From NCBI GenBank assembly GCA_035528395.1, contig DATKYR010000029.1, forward strand, positions 1 to 64,000: DNA of 64,000 bases, given 5' to 3'. The notes beneath the pieces were generated by a model, which saw only the letters and a program-made list of their open reading frames with translations, made no database searches and was not told the origin of the DNA. This DNA is from NIOZ-UU13 sp035528395. Lineage in GTDB: Bacteria > Planctomycetota > Phycisphaerae > Sedimentisphaerales > Anaerobacaceae. Positions 15,323 to 24,494 of this stretch are shown here, piece by piece; the first letter of the stretch is position 1, and each line of letters begins with the position of its first letter. The position numbers and the translations under genes were made by a program.

Positions 15323-18253
15323 GTGCGTAAGGACATAAAAGAAGTGATGAACGCAGGACCGGAACAGATTGCATCCGATTTGGCTAAAGTTGTGCGGGGG
15401 GATGTTTTTGCTGATATACTGCACAGGGTTGCATATAGTACCGATGCGAGCATTTACAGGATAGTTCCCGCGTGCATTATTGCTCCGCATGACAGCGGCG
15501 ACGTGGCTGCCGTTGTCAAATATGCCGGCGCCAAAGATGTACCAATTGTTGCTCGCGGAGCAGGCACCGGACTGGCGGGAGAGTCGCTGTGCAGCGGTAT
15601 AGTCTTCGATATGACCTGGTATATGAACAAGATTATCGATGTCAGAGACGGAGGGAAGACGGTAGTATGCGAGCCGGGAGTTGTATTAGACGATTTGAAT
15701 AAGCGTCTGGCTGAGTTCGGCAGGAAAATCGGGCCTGATCCGTCGAGCGCCAATCGGGCGGTAGTAGGAGGATGCGTTGCCAATAATTCAACCGGTGCCC
15801 ATTCGCTTGAATACGGTTTTATCGCCGACTACGTGGAAAGCATCGAAGCGGTCCTGGCTGACGGCAGTGTGGTTGAATTCAAAAATGACTTTGACCCGGA
15901 ACAGGCACCGGACGACAGGGTCGCCTGGATTGCGAGTGAGTGTCTGTCCGTCCTCTCGGACAAAGAAGCGGTCATCAAAAAAGCACAACCTAAATCCAGG
16001 CGAAACCGAAGCGGCTATAATATTGCGGGGATTTGTCATAACGGCAGGATAGATTTGGCCCGGCTTTTGACAGGCTCTGAAGGGACGTTGGCTATTTTTA
16101 CAAAGATTACGCTCAGGACTGTCGCAGTGCCTGCGGCGAAAGGTCTGCTGCAGCTTGAGTTCGACTGTCTTGAGAAAATGGCACAAGCGGTGCCGATTAT
16201 AGTTGATAACGGCGCATCGGCATGCGAGCTGATGGATAAGAACTTAATCGACATGGCGTTTGAGGCCTTGCCGGAATATCGTGATGTTTTACCGGCAGGT
16301 GCGGCTGCCGTTCTTTTGGTTGAGCATACCGGCCAAACACAAGAACAGGTTAGAGAGAAAATAGAAAAAACCGATTCGTCTGTCGGAGCAACAGCAAGCG
16401 GACGAAGTATTTTTTTGGAGCCTAAGGCACAGGAACGATTGTGGAAGTCCCGCAAGGACGCAGGGCCGTTGGTTCACAGGATAAGGGGCAATAAACATCC
16501 GACTGAATTTATAGAAGATACCTCCGTTGAAAACACTCGGCTTGTGGAGTATATTTCGGGACTGCAGGAAATCGGAAAGCGTTATGATATCGAGATGTGT
16601 TTTTATGGTCATGCCGGTGACGGTCTGCTGCACGTGCGGCCGTATTTGGATTTGAGCGACCCGGCTGAAGTAGAAAAGATGCGGGCGATTGCGAATGACG
16701 TTTTTTCGCTGGCCTGGTCGTTAGGCGGCACGATAAGCGGCGAACACGGAGAGGGCCTGATAAGAGCGGCCTTTGTGCGAGGGCAATACGGCGATGAGTA
16801 TTATGAATTACTGTGCAAAATCAAGAACATATTCGACCCTGACGGTCTGATGAATCCTGGCAAGATAATCAACCCCGATGCTGACATTATGGTCAAGAAC
16901 CTGCGGGCTGAATATAAGGTTTTGCCGGAAAGAGTTAAAACAGATTTGCTTTTTGAAGAAGGTGAGCTTGCCGCCAAACTCGAGCAGTGTTACGGTTGTG
17001 GTCTTTGCCGAAGCTGCGAGCCGGATTTGCGGATGTGTCCGGTGTTTCGGGCGATGGGTGAGGAATTGGGCAGCTCGCGAGCAAAGATTAATATACTGCA
17101 TTTGTGGGCGACAGGACAGTTAGATGAACAAGATTTTGAATCGCCGGAGTTTAGAAAGTTTCTGGATTTGTGCGTTAATTGCAAGGCCTGCCTGATGCAG
17201 TGTCCGTCGGGAGTTGATGTTTCCGAGCTGATGACAGCAGTTAGGGCCCAGTATGTCAAACGCAGGGGCCTGCGACGGACAGAGCTGGTTCTCAGTCATA
17301 ATCGCTACCTTAGTATCTCAGGCAGCGTTTTTTCGCCTGTATCAAATTTTGTGATGCGGCTGCCGGTGTTCAAGTTGCTATTAGAGAAATTTACCGGCAT
17401 AGATAAGCGAAGAAGTATGCCTAAGTTCAGGCACAGGTCCTTCATAAAGGCGGGACGTAAATATTTAGCTGCCTGCGAGCCGATAGAGAAGCCGATTGAT
17501 AAAGTGGCGTATTTTGTGGATACGTATGCAAATTATAACGACCACGAATTGGGCTTTGCTGTTCTGGATGTTCTGCGAACTAACGGAATCGAGGTGATTT
17601 TGCCGAAGCAGTTACCTGCACCGCTGCCGGCGATTGTTTATGGTGACGTCAAGACCGCCCGCAAGGATTTGGCATACAGTGTAAAACATTTGGCTAAGGC
17701 GGTGCGCGAAGGTTACAAGATAATTTGTTCCGAGCCGAGTGCCGCGCTGTGTTTGAAGCAAGAGCTGCGGCATTTTGTTGCCGGGCCGGATGCGAAGCTT
17801 GTCTCGGAGAATACTTATGAATTGATGAATTATTTATTTGGCCTGCTTGCACAGAATAAGTTGAAAGCTATAGATGAATCGGGAAAATTGAGATTGCTTC
17901 GTCGCTACGCTCCTCGCAATGACACAGCGGTCCAGTTTGTTTATCATTTGCCGTGTCATTTGTGCGCTGTAGGCGACGAGGGGGCGAGTATAAAACTGTT
18001 GGGCGAGCTTTGCGGCGTCAATGTCGTTGACCTGGCGGCCGGCTGCTGCGGCCTGAGCGGGACATTCGGAATGCAGAAGAAAAATTACGAACTTTCCTCT
18101 CAGATATCCGCGAGCTTAAAAGAAGCGCTGGAAAAATCGCCTACCAAAAACGTCTTAACCGAATGCGCCGCCTGCAAAATGCAAATAGAGCATATAAGTG
18201 AGAGAATAGTTAGGCATCCGGTTAAGATTTTAGCGCAGAGTTATGGTGTTTAA
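15323..18253 (+). CDS. FAD-linked oxidase / Fe-S fusion (GlcD-GlcF-like)
   Basis: A 976-residue fusion. The N-terminal FAD_binding_4 part has VARGAGTGLAGES (near 75) and VGGCVANNSTGAH, followed by the FAD-oxidase C-terminal part with GHAGDGLLHVRP and GEHGEGL. A ferredoxin-type region then holds CYGCGLCRSCEPDLRMCP and CVNCKACLMQCP (about 555-635), and CCG cysteine motifs end the chain (HLPCHLCAVGD, GCCGLSGTFG). Members oxidise 2-hydroxyacids such as glycolate or D-lactate and pass electrons to the membrane pool. Residues 857-867 (RLLRRYAPRND) are encoded by an in-frame copy of a dispersed repeat at 17890-17923. Confidence 0.88.
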   Translation: MRKDIKEVMNAGPEQIASDLAKVVRGDVFADILHRVAYSTDASIYRIVPACIIAPHDSGDVAAVVKYAGAKDVPIVARGAGTGLAGESLCSGIVFDMTWYMNKIIDVRDGGKTVVCEPGVVLDDLNKRLAEFGRKIGPDPSSANRAVVGGCVANNSTGAHSLEYGFIADYVESIEAVLADGSVVEFKNDFDPEQAPDDRVAWIASECLSVLSDKEAVIKKAQPKSRRNRSGYNIAGICHNGRIDLARLLTGSEGTLAIFTKITLRTVAVPAAKGLLQLEFDCLEKMAQAVPIIVDNGASACELMDKNLIDMAFEALPEYRDVLPAGAAAVLLVEHTGQTQEQVREKIEKTDSSVGATASGRSIFLEPKAQERLWKSRKDAGPLVHRIRGNKHPTEFIEDTSVENTRLVEYISGLQEIGKRYDIEMCFYGHAGDGLLHVRPYLDLSDPAEVEKMRAIANDVFSLAWSLGGTISGEHGEGLIRAAFVRGQYGDEYYELLCKIKNIFDPDGLMNPGKIINPDADIMVKNLRAEYKVLPERVKTDLLFEEGELAAKLEQCYGCGLCRSCEPDLRMCPVFRAMGEELGSSRAKINILHLWATGQLDEQDFESPEFRKFLDLCVNCKACLMQCPSGVDVSELMTAVRAQYVKRRGLRRTELVLSHNRYLSISGSVFSPVSNFVMRLPVFKLLLEKFTGIDKRRSMPKFRHRSFIKAGRKYLAACEPIEKPIDKVAYFVDTYANYNDHELGFAVLDVLRTNGIEVILPKQLPAPLPAIVYGDVKTARKDLAYSVKHLAKAVREGYKIICSEPSAALCLKQELRHFVAGPDAKLVSENTYELMNYLFGLLAQNKLKAIDESGKLRLLRRYAPRNDTAVQFVYHLPCHLCAVGDEGASIKLLGELCGVNVVDLAAGCCGLSGTFGMQKKNYELSSQISASLKEALEKSPTKNVLTECAACKMQIEHISERIVRHPVKILAQSYGV
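17890..17923 (+). repeat. Dispersed repeat inside the GlcD-F coding sequence
   Basis: The 34-base sequence gagattgcttcgtcgc...ctcgcaatgac matches 30 of 34 positions of the intergenic copy at 18335-18368. It is read in frame and adds the residues RLLRRYAPRND between the Fe-S/CCG motifs. Confidence 0.8.
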
Positions 18254-18334
18254 CAGACTCAAGACCGATTTCTCCACAGAGGACACAGAAAAGATACTGA
18301 ATGGATTCCCGCTTTCGGGTCTGTTGAAAAAGTC

Positions 18335-18423
18335 GAGATTGCTTCGTCATTACATTCCTCGCAATGACGCAAAGTGTTTTTTCAGGTCATTGCGAGCGAT
18401 TCGAAGAATCGCGCGGCAATCTC
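18335..18423 (+). repeat. Inverted pair of the cgcaatgac repeat
   Basis: A copy gagattgcttcgtc...ctcgcaatgac (18335-18368) is followed 17 bases later by an inverted relative gtcattgcgag...ggcaatctc (18386-18423). The two could fold into one long hairpin after the GlcD-F gene. Other members lie at 31226-31303 and 56568-56673. Confidence 0.75.
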
Positions 18424-18515
18424 AAAACGTACATTTTAAACTTTGGCAACAGGCCCTTTCGCGGGAATGACAAAATAAGAATGCATGATACAACAAGAGA
18501 ATAAAACCTCTAATG

Positions 18516-18986
18516 CTACTGCTTGTCAAACTCAATACCTTTTTCCTGGCACCATTCGATGGCGATTTCCTTTAGCGCATCGTTGTGGTACTTGTACCAG
18601 TCGTCGGCAATGTCATATTCGTGTATAGCATTTTTGAAACGACCAAAGGCACCACTGCCTTTTATTGCGCTATAAAGATCATCACTCATTTCAGAATCAT
18701 TAAGGGACAGGCAGAACTTCTCCATTATGCTGTATTCATCGATGTCGAATTTTGTGGGCAAGTCAATGTAATCTCCTGTCTCATCTACTATTTCTTTAGC
18801 GATTCTAACCAGGTCATGCTGCCAATCCGGGAAATCTTCGATCGGGTCATCGTCTTCAGCGGCCTGCATTTCTTCGTCACTAATAGATACCACTTCTCCG
18901 GTCCTCTTGTCCAGAAATGAGTGCCTCTCATCCGACTGGAATTCCAGGCCTTCGATTATATCGTCCAGTTTTATACGATTTGCCAT
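18516..18986 (-). CDS. UPF0158 family protein
   Basis: The 156-residue acidic protein matches the UPF0158 (PF03682-type) pattern. It has SFLDKRTGEVV near residue 24, then IPDWQ-like DFPDWQHDLVRIAKEI, IDLPTKFDIDEYSIMEKFCLSL and a C-terminal GRFKNAIHEYDIADDWYKYHNDALKEIAIEWC. The ATG follows aaaggagat. Its function is not known. It is a cytoplasmic single gene, convergent with the upstream oxidase gene and divergent from the radical SAM gene. Confidence 0.8.
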   Translation of the reverse strand: MANRIKLDDIIEGLEFQSDERHSFLDKRTGEVVSISDEEMQAAEDDDPIEDFPDWQHDLVRIAKEIVDETGDYIDLPTKFDIDEYSIMEKFCLSLNDSEMSDDLYSAIKGSGAFGRFKNAIHEYDIADDWYKYHNDALKEIAIEWCQEKGIEFDKQ

Positions 18987-19117
18987 AAGCCAACATCTCC
19001 TTTATATGACTGATATACTTCATTTTTTGCAGAGTTAGCATATTTGTTGATTTCACTTTACCTATTCTATATATTAGGTTGCAGAAAATAAAACTCATTT
19101 ATCGAAAAAAATTTACA

Positions 19118-20155
19118 ATGGAAGTAGAAATGGAAAATCTCAAGAAGGCTGTACTCTGGGAATCAATCGAGGGCAAGAAAATTCAGTGCCGGCTGTGCAA
19201 CCATCGGTGCGCGATTGATGATGGTAAATTAGGTCGGTGCTGTGTGCGCAAGAATATAGATGGTGTGCTGTATTCGCTAACTTATGATAAAGTCTGCTCT
19301 GCTAATCCGGACCCAATCGAGAAAAAGCCGTTGTTTCATTTTCAGCCCGGGACGAGCAGTTTTTCCATCGCTACGATGGGTTGCAATTTTCGCTGCGAGT
19401 TTTGCCAGAACTGGCAGATAAGCCAAGCGGCGATAGAAAGAGGACGTATCAATGGAGAGCCAATAACGCCGGAGCAAATTGTCGAGGGTGCTGTTCGCAA
19501 CAGGTGCAAGAGTATTGCCTATACTTATACCGAGCCGACGGTTTTTATGGAGCTGTGTAACGACTGTGGCCGATTAGGCAAAGAGCGCGGCCTGACGAAT
19601 GTTTTTGTCAGTAACGGCTATATGACGACCGAGGCGATTGACTTTGCCAACGACTGGCTTGACGGAATTAACGTTGACCTGAAAGCGTTCAGCGAGGATT
19701 ATTACAAAAGATTATGCAAGGCACGATTGCAACCGGTGCTTGATACGATTAGCTATATCGCGAAACAGACGAATATCTGGCTGGAGATTACCACCCTGCT
19801 GGTGCCGGGCGAAAACGATTCCGACGATGAGCTGAAAAAACTTGCCGATTTTATTGTTTCAGACGCCGGGCCTGATGTCCCGTGGCATATCAGCCGGTTC
19901 CATCCGCAGTATAAATATCTGGATTCGATGCCCACGTCTATGAGCAGTATGGAGCGGGCTTTCGAGATAGGCCAATCGGCCGGGCTGCATTATGTTTATC
20001 TTGGTAATGTGCCGGGGTCGACATCCGAAAGCACTTTCTGTTATAATTGCGAGCGAATGTTGATTGAACGCATCGGCTATAGGATTGCTGTAAATAATAT
20101 AGAAGATTCGAAATGTCCCGATTGCGGGACGGAGATTGCAGGGTTCGAACTTTAG
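19118..20155 (+). CDS. amrS: AmmeMemoRadiSam-type radical SAM enzyme
   Basis: The 345-residue protein has the cysteines CRLCNHRC near the N-terminus and the radical SAM motif GCNFRCEFC (CxxxCxxC). SYT-type YTYTEPTVFME, the region NVDLKAF and C-terminal CPDCG fit the AmrS family, which acts with AMMECR1 and Memo-like proteins. ATG 19118 is chosen because homologues begin close to it; TTG 19079 and ATG 19130 are alternatives. No AMMECR1 or Memo gene is in the window. A zinc-ribbon-like C-terminal (CYNCERM ... CPDCG) may bind metal. Confidence 0.8.
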   Translation: MEVEMENLKKAVLWESIEGKKIQCRLCNHRCAIDDGKLGRCCVRKNIDGVLYSLTYDKVCSANPDPIEKKPLFHFQPGTSSFSIATMGCNFRCEFCQNWQISQAAIERGRINGEPITPEQIVEGAVRNRCKSIAYTYTEPTVFMELCNDCGRLGKERGLTNVFVSNGYMTTEAIDFANDWLDGINVDLKAFSEDYYKRLCKARLQPVLDTISYIAKQTNIWLEITTLLVPGENDSDDELKKLADFIVSDAGPDVPWHISRFHPQYKYLDSMPTSMSSMERAFEIGQSAGLHYVYLGNVPGSTSESTFCYNCERMLIERIGYRIAVNNIEDSKCPDCGTEIAGFEL

Positions 20156-20214
20156 GCCTCAAACCGACCAAATCTTTCTTACTAAAAGCTTTGTCCTATT
20201 GAAAAGTTATAAAA

Positions 20215-20303
20215 ACTGTCATTCTGAACGTAGCGCAGCGAAGTGAAGAATCTCTTTATGGACAAAGTGATGAGATTCTTCGGCTTCGCCTCAGAATGAC
20301 AGT
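20215..20303 (+). repeat. Long palindromic repeat (gtcattctga type)
   Basis: The ends actgtcattctga and tcagaatgacagt are exact inverted repeats. The interior gaagaatct...agattcttc can pair too, so the 89 bases form a near-perfect hairpin. It sits between convergent genes and may end transcription from both. A relative lies at 31991-32079 and a longer one at 27426-27559. Confidence 0.8.
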
Positions 20304-20331
20304 CTACGTTTTCAACAGAGCATTAGAGGCT

Positions 20332-21186
20332 CTAAGTTTTATCTTTTAGCAATTGCCGGAGTCTCTCCAGCTCACCGGATTTCATATGGTAACTATGCTT
20401 TGTATCGGGGTATTGGCTGCTTTGTACTTCCTTGGCGTAGGCATTGAACGCCTCAATAGTCTCTTTGGCCAGATTGCCGTAACTCTTTGCGAACTTTGGA
20501 CTTGTGCCTTGCGTCAGGCCAAGAATATCAGGTGCAATTAATATCTGCCCGTCGCAGCCCGGCCCGGAACCACAGCCAATCACCGGCACTTCGCAGCGTT
20601 TTGTGATAATCTCGGTCACCTCCGCCGCGGTCCCTTCAATCAGCAGCGAGCCGGCACCGCTATCGACCATTTGTCGAGCAAGACTTACCAGCTCGGCAGC
20701 TATCTCTGCCGTGGTTGCCTCAGCCTTGAATCGTCCAATCTTACCGATGCTCTGCGGCCTTATGCCGATATGAGCCATAACAGCTATGCCGGCATCGCTA
20801 ACCGCTTTAATTACATTAAGATACGCACCGGTCGCTTCGATTTTTACCATTTGTGCCCCTGCCTCGGCAACGAATCGTCCGGCATTTTTGACCGCCTCGG
20901 CTTGCCCAATCTGGTAAGACAGAAACGGCATATCGGCAACCAGAAATACATTCGGCGCCCCCCGCCTGACCGCTGCAGTTATAGTGACCATAAAATCCAT
21001 TGTCGCCGGTAGAGTTGAATCAAAGCCGAGAACTACCTGGGCAGCAGAATCACCCACCAATATCATCTGGACATCCGTTTGCGAGATGAGCTGAGCGGTG
21101 GTATAATCGTAGCAACTGATCGCAGCAATCTTGCGATTTTGGTGCCTGGCATCCAGCAAGTCTGCTATCGTAATTTTGGTATCCAT
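20332..21186 (-). CDS. panB: 3-methyl-2-oxobutanoate hydroxymethyltransferase
   Basis: The 284-residue enzyme has the PanB signatures: ISCYDYTTAQL near the start, ILVGDSAAQVVLG, FLVADMPFLSYQIG, VKIEATG and the C-terminal GCGSGPGCDGQILIAPDILGL. It adds a hydroxymethyl group to 2-oxoisovalerate in pantothenate and CoA synthesis. The length and TIM-barrel order are normal. The ATG follows aggaagtt. No other pantothenate gene is nearby. Confidence 0.95.
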   Translation of the reverse strand: MDTKITIADLLDARHQNRKIAAISCYDYTTAQLISQTDVQMILVGDSAAQVVLGFDSTLPATMDFMVTITAAVRRGAPNVFLVADMPFLSYQIGQAEAVKNAGRFVAEAGAQMVKIEATGAYLNVIKAVSDAGIAVMAHIGIRPQSIGKIGRFKAEATTAEIAAELVSLARQMVDSGAGSLLIEGTAAEVTEIITKRCEVPVIGCGSGPGCDGQILIAPDILGLTQGTSPKFAKSYGNLAKETIEAFNAYAKEVQSSQYPDTKHSYHMKSGELERLRQLLKDKT

Positions 21187-21513
21187 AACTTCCTATCTGA
21201 AAAAGAAAAAAAGAAATAACAACCTATCAGTTAAAATATGAGAACAAAATCAATTTATCAAGCGTAAAGTATTGGAGATTTAGAGCAAAATACGGCTATT
21301 TGCGAAAAAACGAAAATATTTTTACTTTTTTTCAATTAAAATCTTGATTCCTGATAAGAAAAGTGTAAATTCCTTACAGTTTTCTTCCTTTTCGTTAAAG
21401 AAATTCCTGGCATTTAATCGATTAATAGATAAAGAGGAGTATTAGAAGAGTTAGAAAAAAGGATTTTTCGGAAAGCTATTATCATTATCAGCTTTTCATC
21501 ACCCTCCTCCGAA

Positions 21514-21548
21514 GCCAGATTCTGTTTTCATAAGGATCTGGCTTTATT
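21514..21548 (+). terminator. Possible intrinsic terminator
   Basis: A 7-base stem (gccagat ... atctggc) with a 15-base loop is followed by tttattta. No gene ends right before it on the plus strand, so its purpose is unclear. Confidence 0.35.
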
Positions 21549-21662
21549 TATCCCCATGGCAGTCAAGTTAGGTAATATACAAGAATTCGGCTTGTGTTAA
21601 TTTGGGGAGCAATGTGGGCGCCATAGCACATCTTAAGAAACCATCTTAAAAATAATATACTT

Positions 21663-21786
21663 ATACCAATTGCATTTAATTACTGAGCTCCTTGTGTTTA
21701 GTACAAAAGGGTGGCAGCCTCAAGCGAAGCTTGGGGATGGCTCGCTGCTCTTTATATAAAGCGCAGCTTTTAATTACAATTGGTAT
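21663..21786. mobile_element. MITE-like element
   Basis: About 124 bases are bounded by inverted ends: ataccaattg (21663-21672) and caattggtat (21777-21786). The subterminal tttaatta and taatta also match. The interior contains a gcttggggatggctcgctgctc hairpin and no coding frame. The structure fits a miniature inverted-repeat element. The rest of the 21187-22321 gap is AT-rich and holds no gene. Confidence 0.5.
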
Positions 21787-22069
21787 TACTTCGTTCGTAT
21801 CTTGATTTTCGCAAGTGACATTCTGCCATCTGCGCGTAGGTAAGCAACCTTCTTTTACCAGCGATATGATGTAATTCTTCTTTCAGAATCCTCTTAGTAA
21901 TAATAAAAAAGTGTGAGTAATATACCATTTGCGCGCATATTACCTAACAGAGCCTCATACCATTAAGGTAAATGAGAAAGCGTCCGATAAGCTGGAGCTG
22001 CACTTGTCCATTCAGCATTGAGCAGATTGAGAATAAAAAAAAATCGCAAAAAATATCGAAAAAAGTACA

Positions 22070-22088
22070 AAACCGTAACAAAACGGTA
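22070..22088 (+). promoter_or_regulatory. Possible operator (accgt-N6-acggt)
   Basis: Upstream of the efflux operon, aaccgtaac and aaacggtaac form a small inverted repeat (ACCGT-N6-ACGGT). The context suggests an operator, but no regulator gene is adjacent. Confidence 0.3.
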
Positions 22089-22321
22089 ACATTTGTTCGG
22101 CATAATCTCTCATGTGTTAAAGTAATCGTTTTTTGTTATTCGATTTGAAAGGAACACCGTTTCTGACGGTACTGACAGGCCTATCTGAGGCCTTATCAGC
22201 ATTTAAACTTGATTTTTTTAAAGAAATCACGTAACAAATCCCTGAGTCAGGCGTTATATTTATATAGACGGTAATTGAATCTTGTAATCGATAGTAATTT
22301 ATTTTCAGGAAAGGTCTGAAA

Positions 22322-23755
22322 GTGAAAAAGTCCCGCATAGTTATTATCAGTGTCATTATAACGCTGGTGGTTGTTTCCGCGGCCGCGATAGTGTATAAAG
22401 TCAAAACCGGTGCCTCAAGTAAACCAACGATAGTTCGCATCGAAAAGGCACAGCGCGGAGAGCTGATAGAGTTTGTCAGTGCTCCCGGCGAAATCGAACC
22501 CAGGATAAATGTGGAAATAAGCGCAAAAGTTTCAGCAAGGATTATAGAGCTGCCCTATGAGGAAGGAGATATAGTAACCTGCGGCAGCACGGAAACGAAC
22601 CCACCGGTGCCGGCTTCGGTGCTGTTACGCCTTGATGCGAAGGATTTAGAGAGCCGGTTGCTTTCAGCCGAAGCCAATTACTCCGCCCAGGAGGCCCAGC
22701 TCGAAGTTGAAAATGCAAGGATTTCCAGTCAGCAATCAAATCTTATCGGCCTTGAAGCTTCGTTAACACAGGCCCAGCGCGATCTGGAGCGACAAAAAGG
22801 ATTGCTGGAATCGCAGGACATCAGCCAGGCCACTTACGACCAGTCTAAATTAAAGTTTGACGAGCTCAATTCACAATATGAATCCGCCAAGCATACGCTC
22901 GACGCAGCGAAGCTGAACCTCGTTGTATTGCAGCACAACCTCGAAGCTGCCGGTGCCAACGTCACCCAAGCGAAGGAAGCTCTTAGCTATACGACAATAA
23001 CCTCGCCTATTGATGGTGTGGTAACACGGATTAATGCGGAAGTCGGCGAGGTTGTGATTTATGGAACAATGAATAATCCAGGTACTGTAATCATGGAAGT
23101 GGCGGACCTCTCTACGATGCTGCTCGTCGCGCAGGTGGATGAAGCCGATGTAGGCAAACTGAGAGTTGGTCAAAAAGCCACGGTTTACGTCCAGACCTTT
23201 CCCGACGATGAATTCAAAGGAGTGGTTGATACGATTGCGTTGACACACAGGATCTCACCGTCAACCGCTACGAAATACTTCAGGACCGAGATACTGCTTG
23301 AGGGAGATGTGAAAAAGCTGTTTTCGGGCCTGACGGCGCACGTGGATATTGAGACCATCAAGCACGAAGACGTTCTTAATGTACCAAGCCAGGCTGTGTT
23401 GGGCCGGGCTATCGATGACCTGCCTTTGAAGATTCGTGAGAACAATCCGGAGGTCGATAAAGAGAAGACATTCACGCCCGTGGTCTATCGCTACATCGAC
23501 GGCAAGGCAGTGGTAACACCCGTCAAGATAGGACCCAGCAACCTGACCAATACCATAATAAAGTCGGGCATTACGGAAGAGGACAATATAGTGGTTGGAC
23601 CATACAAGGTGCTCGAGGGTATTAAGCATGACCAGAAGATACGCGACGAGCGCGAAGTAGAGGCAGAAAAAAAGAAGAAAAAGAAGGCGGACGGCTCCGA
23701 AGCCGGGGCCGATGCAAATGATGCCAGTGACGCAAACAATGTCAAAGAAAACTGA
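22322..23755 (+). CDS. MacA/HlyD-type efflux adaptor subunit
   Basis: The 477-residue membrane-fusion protein starts at GTG. It has one N-terminal transmembrane segment (about 8-24), a lipoyl-like part, a long coiled-coil hairpin (about 105-220) and beta-barrel parts with TTITSPIDGVVTRI and GQKATVYVQTFP. The C-terminal tail is low complexity (KKKKKKADG...ANDA). It links an inner-membrane MacB-type transporter to an outer-membrane channel. The end overlaps the start of the ATPase gene by 17 bases. It leads a four-gene operon. Confidence 0.9.
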   Translation: MKKSRIVIISVIITLVVVSAAAIVYKVKTGASSKPTIVRIEKAQRGELIEFVSAPGEIEPRINVEISAKVSARIIELPYEEGDIVTCGSTETNPPVPASVLLRLDAKDLESRLLSAEANYSAQEAQLEVENARISSQQSNLIGLEASLTQAQRDLERQKGLLESQDISQATYDQSKLKFDELNSQYESAKHTLDAAKLNLVVLQHNLEAAGANVTQAKEALSYTTITSPIDGVVTRINAEVGEVVIYGTMNNPGTVIMEVADLSTMLLVAQVDEADVGKLRVGQKATVYVQTFPDDEFKGVVDTIALTHRISPSTATKYFRTEILLEGDVKKLFSGLTAHVDIETIKHEDVLNVPSQAVLGRAIDDLPLKIRENNPEVDKEKTFTPVVYRYIDGKAVVTPVKIGPSNLTNTIIKSGITEEDNIVVGPYKVLEGIKHDQKIRDEREVEAEKKKKKKADGSEAGADANDASDANNVKEN

Positions 23756-24494
23756 AAAACTAATAATTCGGCTTCAGAACGTTATGCGGATTTACAAAGT
23801 CGGCGTGGAGCGTATCCATGCGCTTGACGGCATTGACCTGGAATTATTCGAAAACGAGTATGTTGCCGTGATGGGTTCTTCCGGCTCAGGCAAGAGCACA
23901 CTGATGAATGTCTTGGGTTGTCTGGACAAAGCTACTTCTGGATGCTATGAGCTGGATGGTGAGGATACAACGAAAATGACCGACGCAACATTAGCCCGTG
24001 TTCGCAATGAACGAATCGGCTTTGTTTTTCAGTCGTTTGAACTGCTTGGACAGTTAAGCGCGCTTAAGAATGTTGAGATTCCGTTGATTTATTCAAAAAA
24101 TGGCTGGTGGTCTCGGCACAAACGTGCCAAAAACGTCCTTGAGCGGGTTGGATTGGGAGACCGGATAAAGCATAAACCCAACCAGCTTTCCGGAGGTGAG
24201 AAACAGCGAGTGGCTATCGCCCGTGCACTTGTCTGTAATCCGAGTATTCTGCTTGCCGATGAACCGACCGGCAATCTCGACAGCAAAACCAGCGAGGGCA
24301 TCCTGAAGCTGTTTGACCAGCTTCATAGAGAAGGCCAGACCATTATTTTAGTAACCCATGAAGACTTTGTCGCGCATCATGCCAAGCGAATCATTCACAT
24401 GAAAGACGGGATAATTAGCAGCGATCTGCAGAATGACCGGGACCCACGAAATAAGACCGTAACACAAGACAGCGAACAGGAGGAGAAGACATGA
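23739..24494 (+). CDS. MacB/LolD-type ABC transporter ATP-binding protein
   Basis: The 251-residue ATPase has Walker A GSSGSGKST, signature LSGGEKQR, Walker B ILLADEPTGNLDS and VTHED. The start MSKKTEK overlaps the end of the adaptor gene. A longer start at 23712 exists but adds only a Met-Pro-Gln-rich lead. It energises the adjacent FtsX-fold permease, and its stop overlaps the permease ATG by 4 bases (ATGA). Confidence 0.92.
   Translation: MSKKTEKLIIRLQNVMRIYKVGVERIHALDGIDLELFENEYVAVMGSSGSGKSTLMNVLGCLDKATSGCYELDGEDTTKMTDATLARVRNERIGFVFQSFELLGQLSALKNVEIPLIYSKNGWWSRHKRAKNVLERVGLGDRIKHKPNQLSGGEKQRVAIARALVCNPSILLADEPTGNLDSKTSEGILKLFDQLHREGQTIILVTHEDFVAHHAKRIIHMKDGIISSDLQNDRDPRNKTVTQDSEQEEKT

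Noticed and set aside
18243..18470. 75-codon frame after the GlcD-F gene
   Set aside because: Made almost entirely of dispersed repeat sequence; residues come from the repeats.
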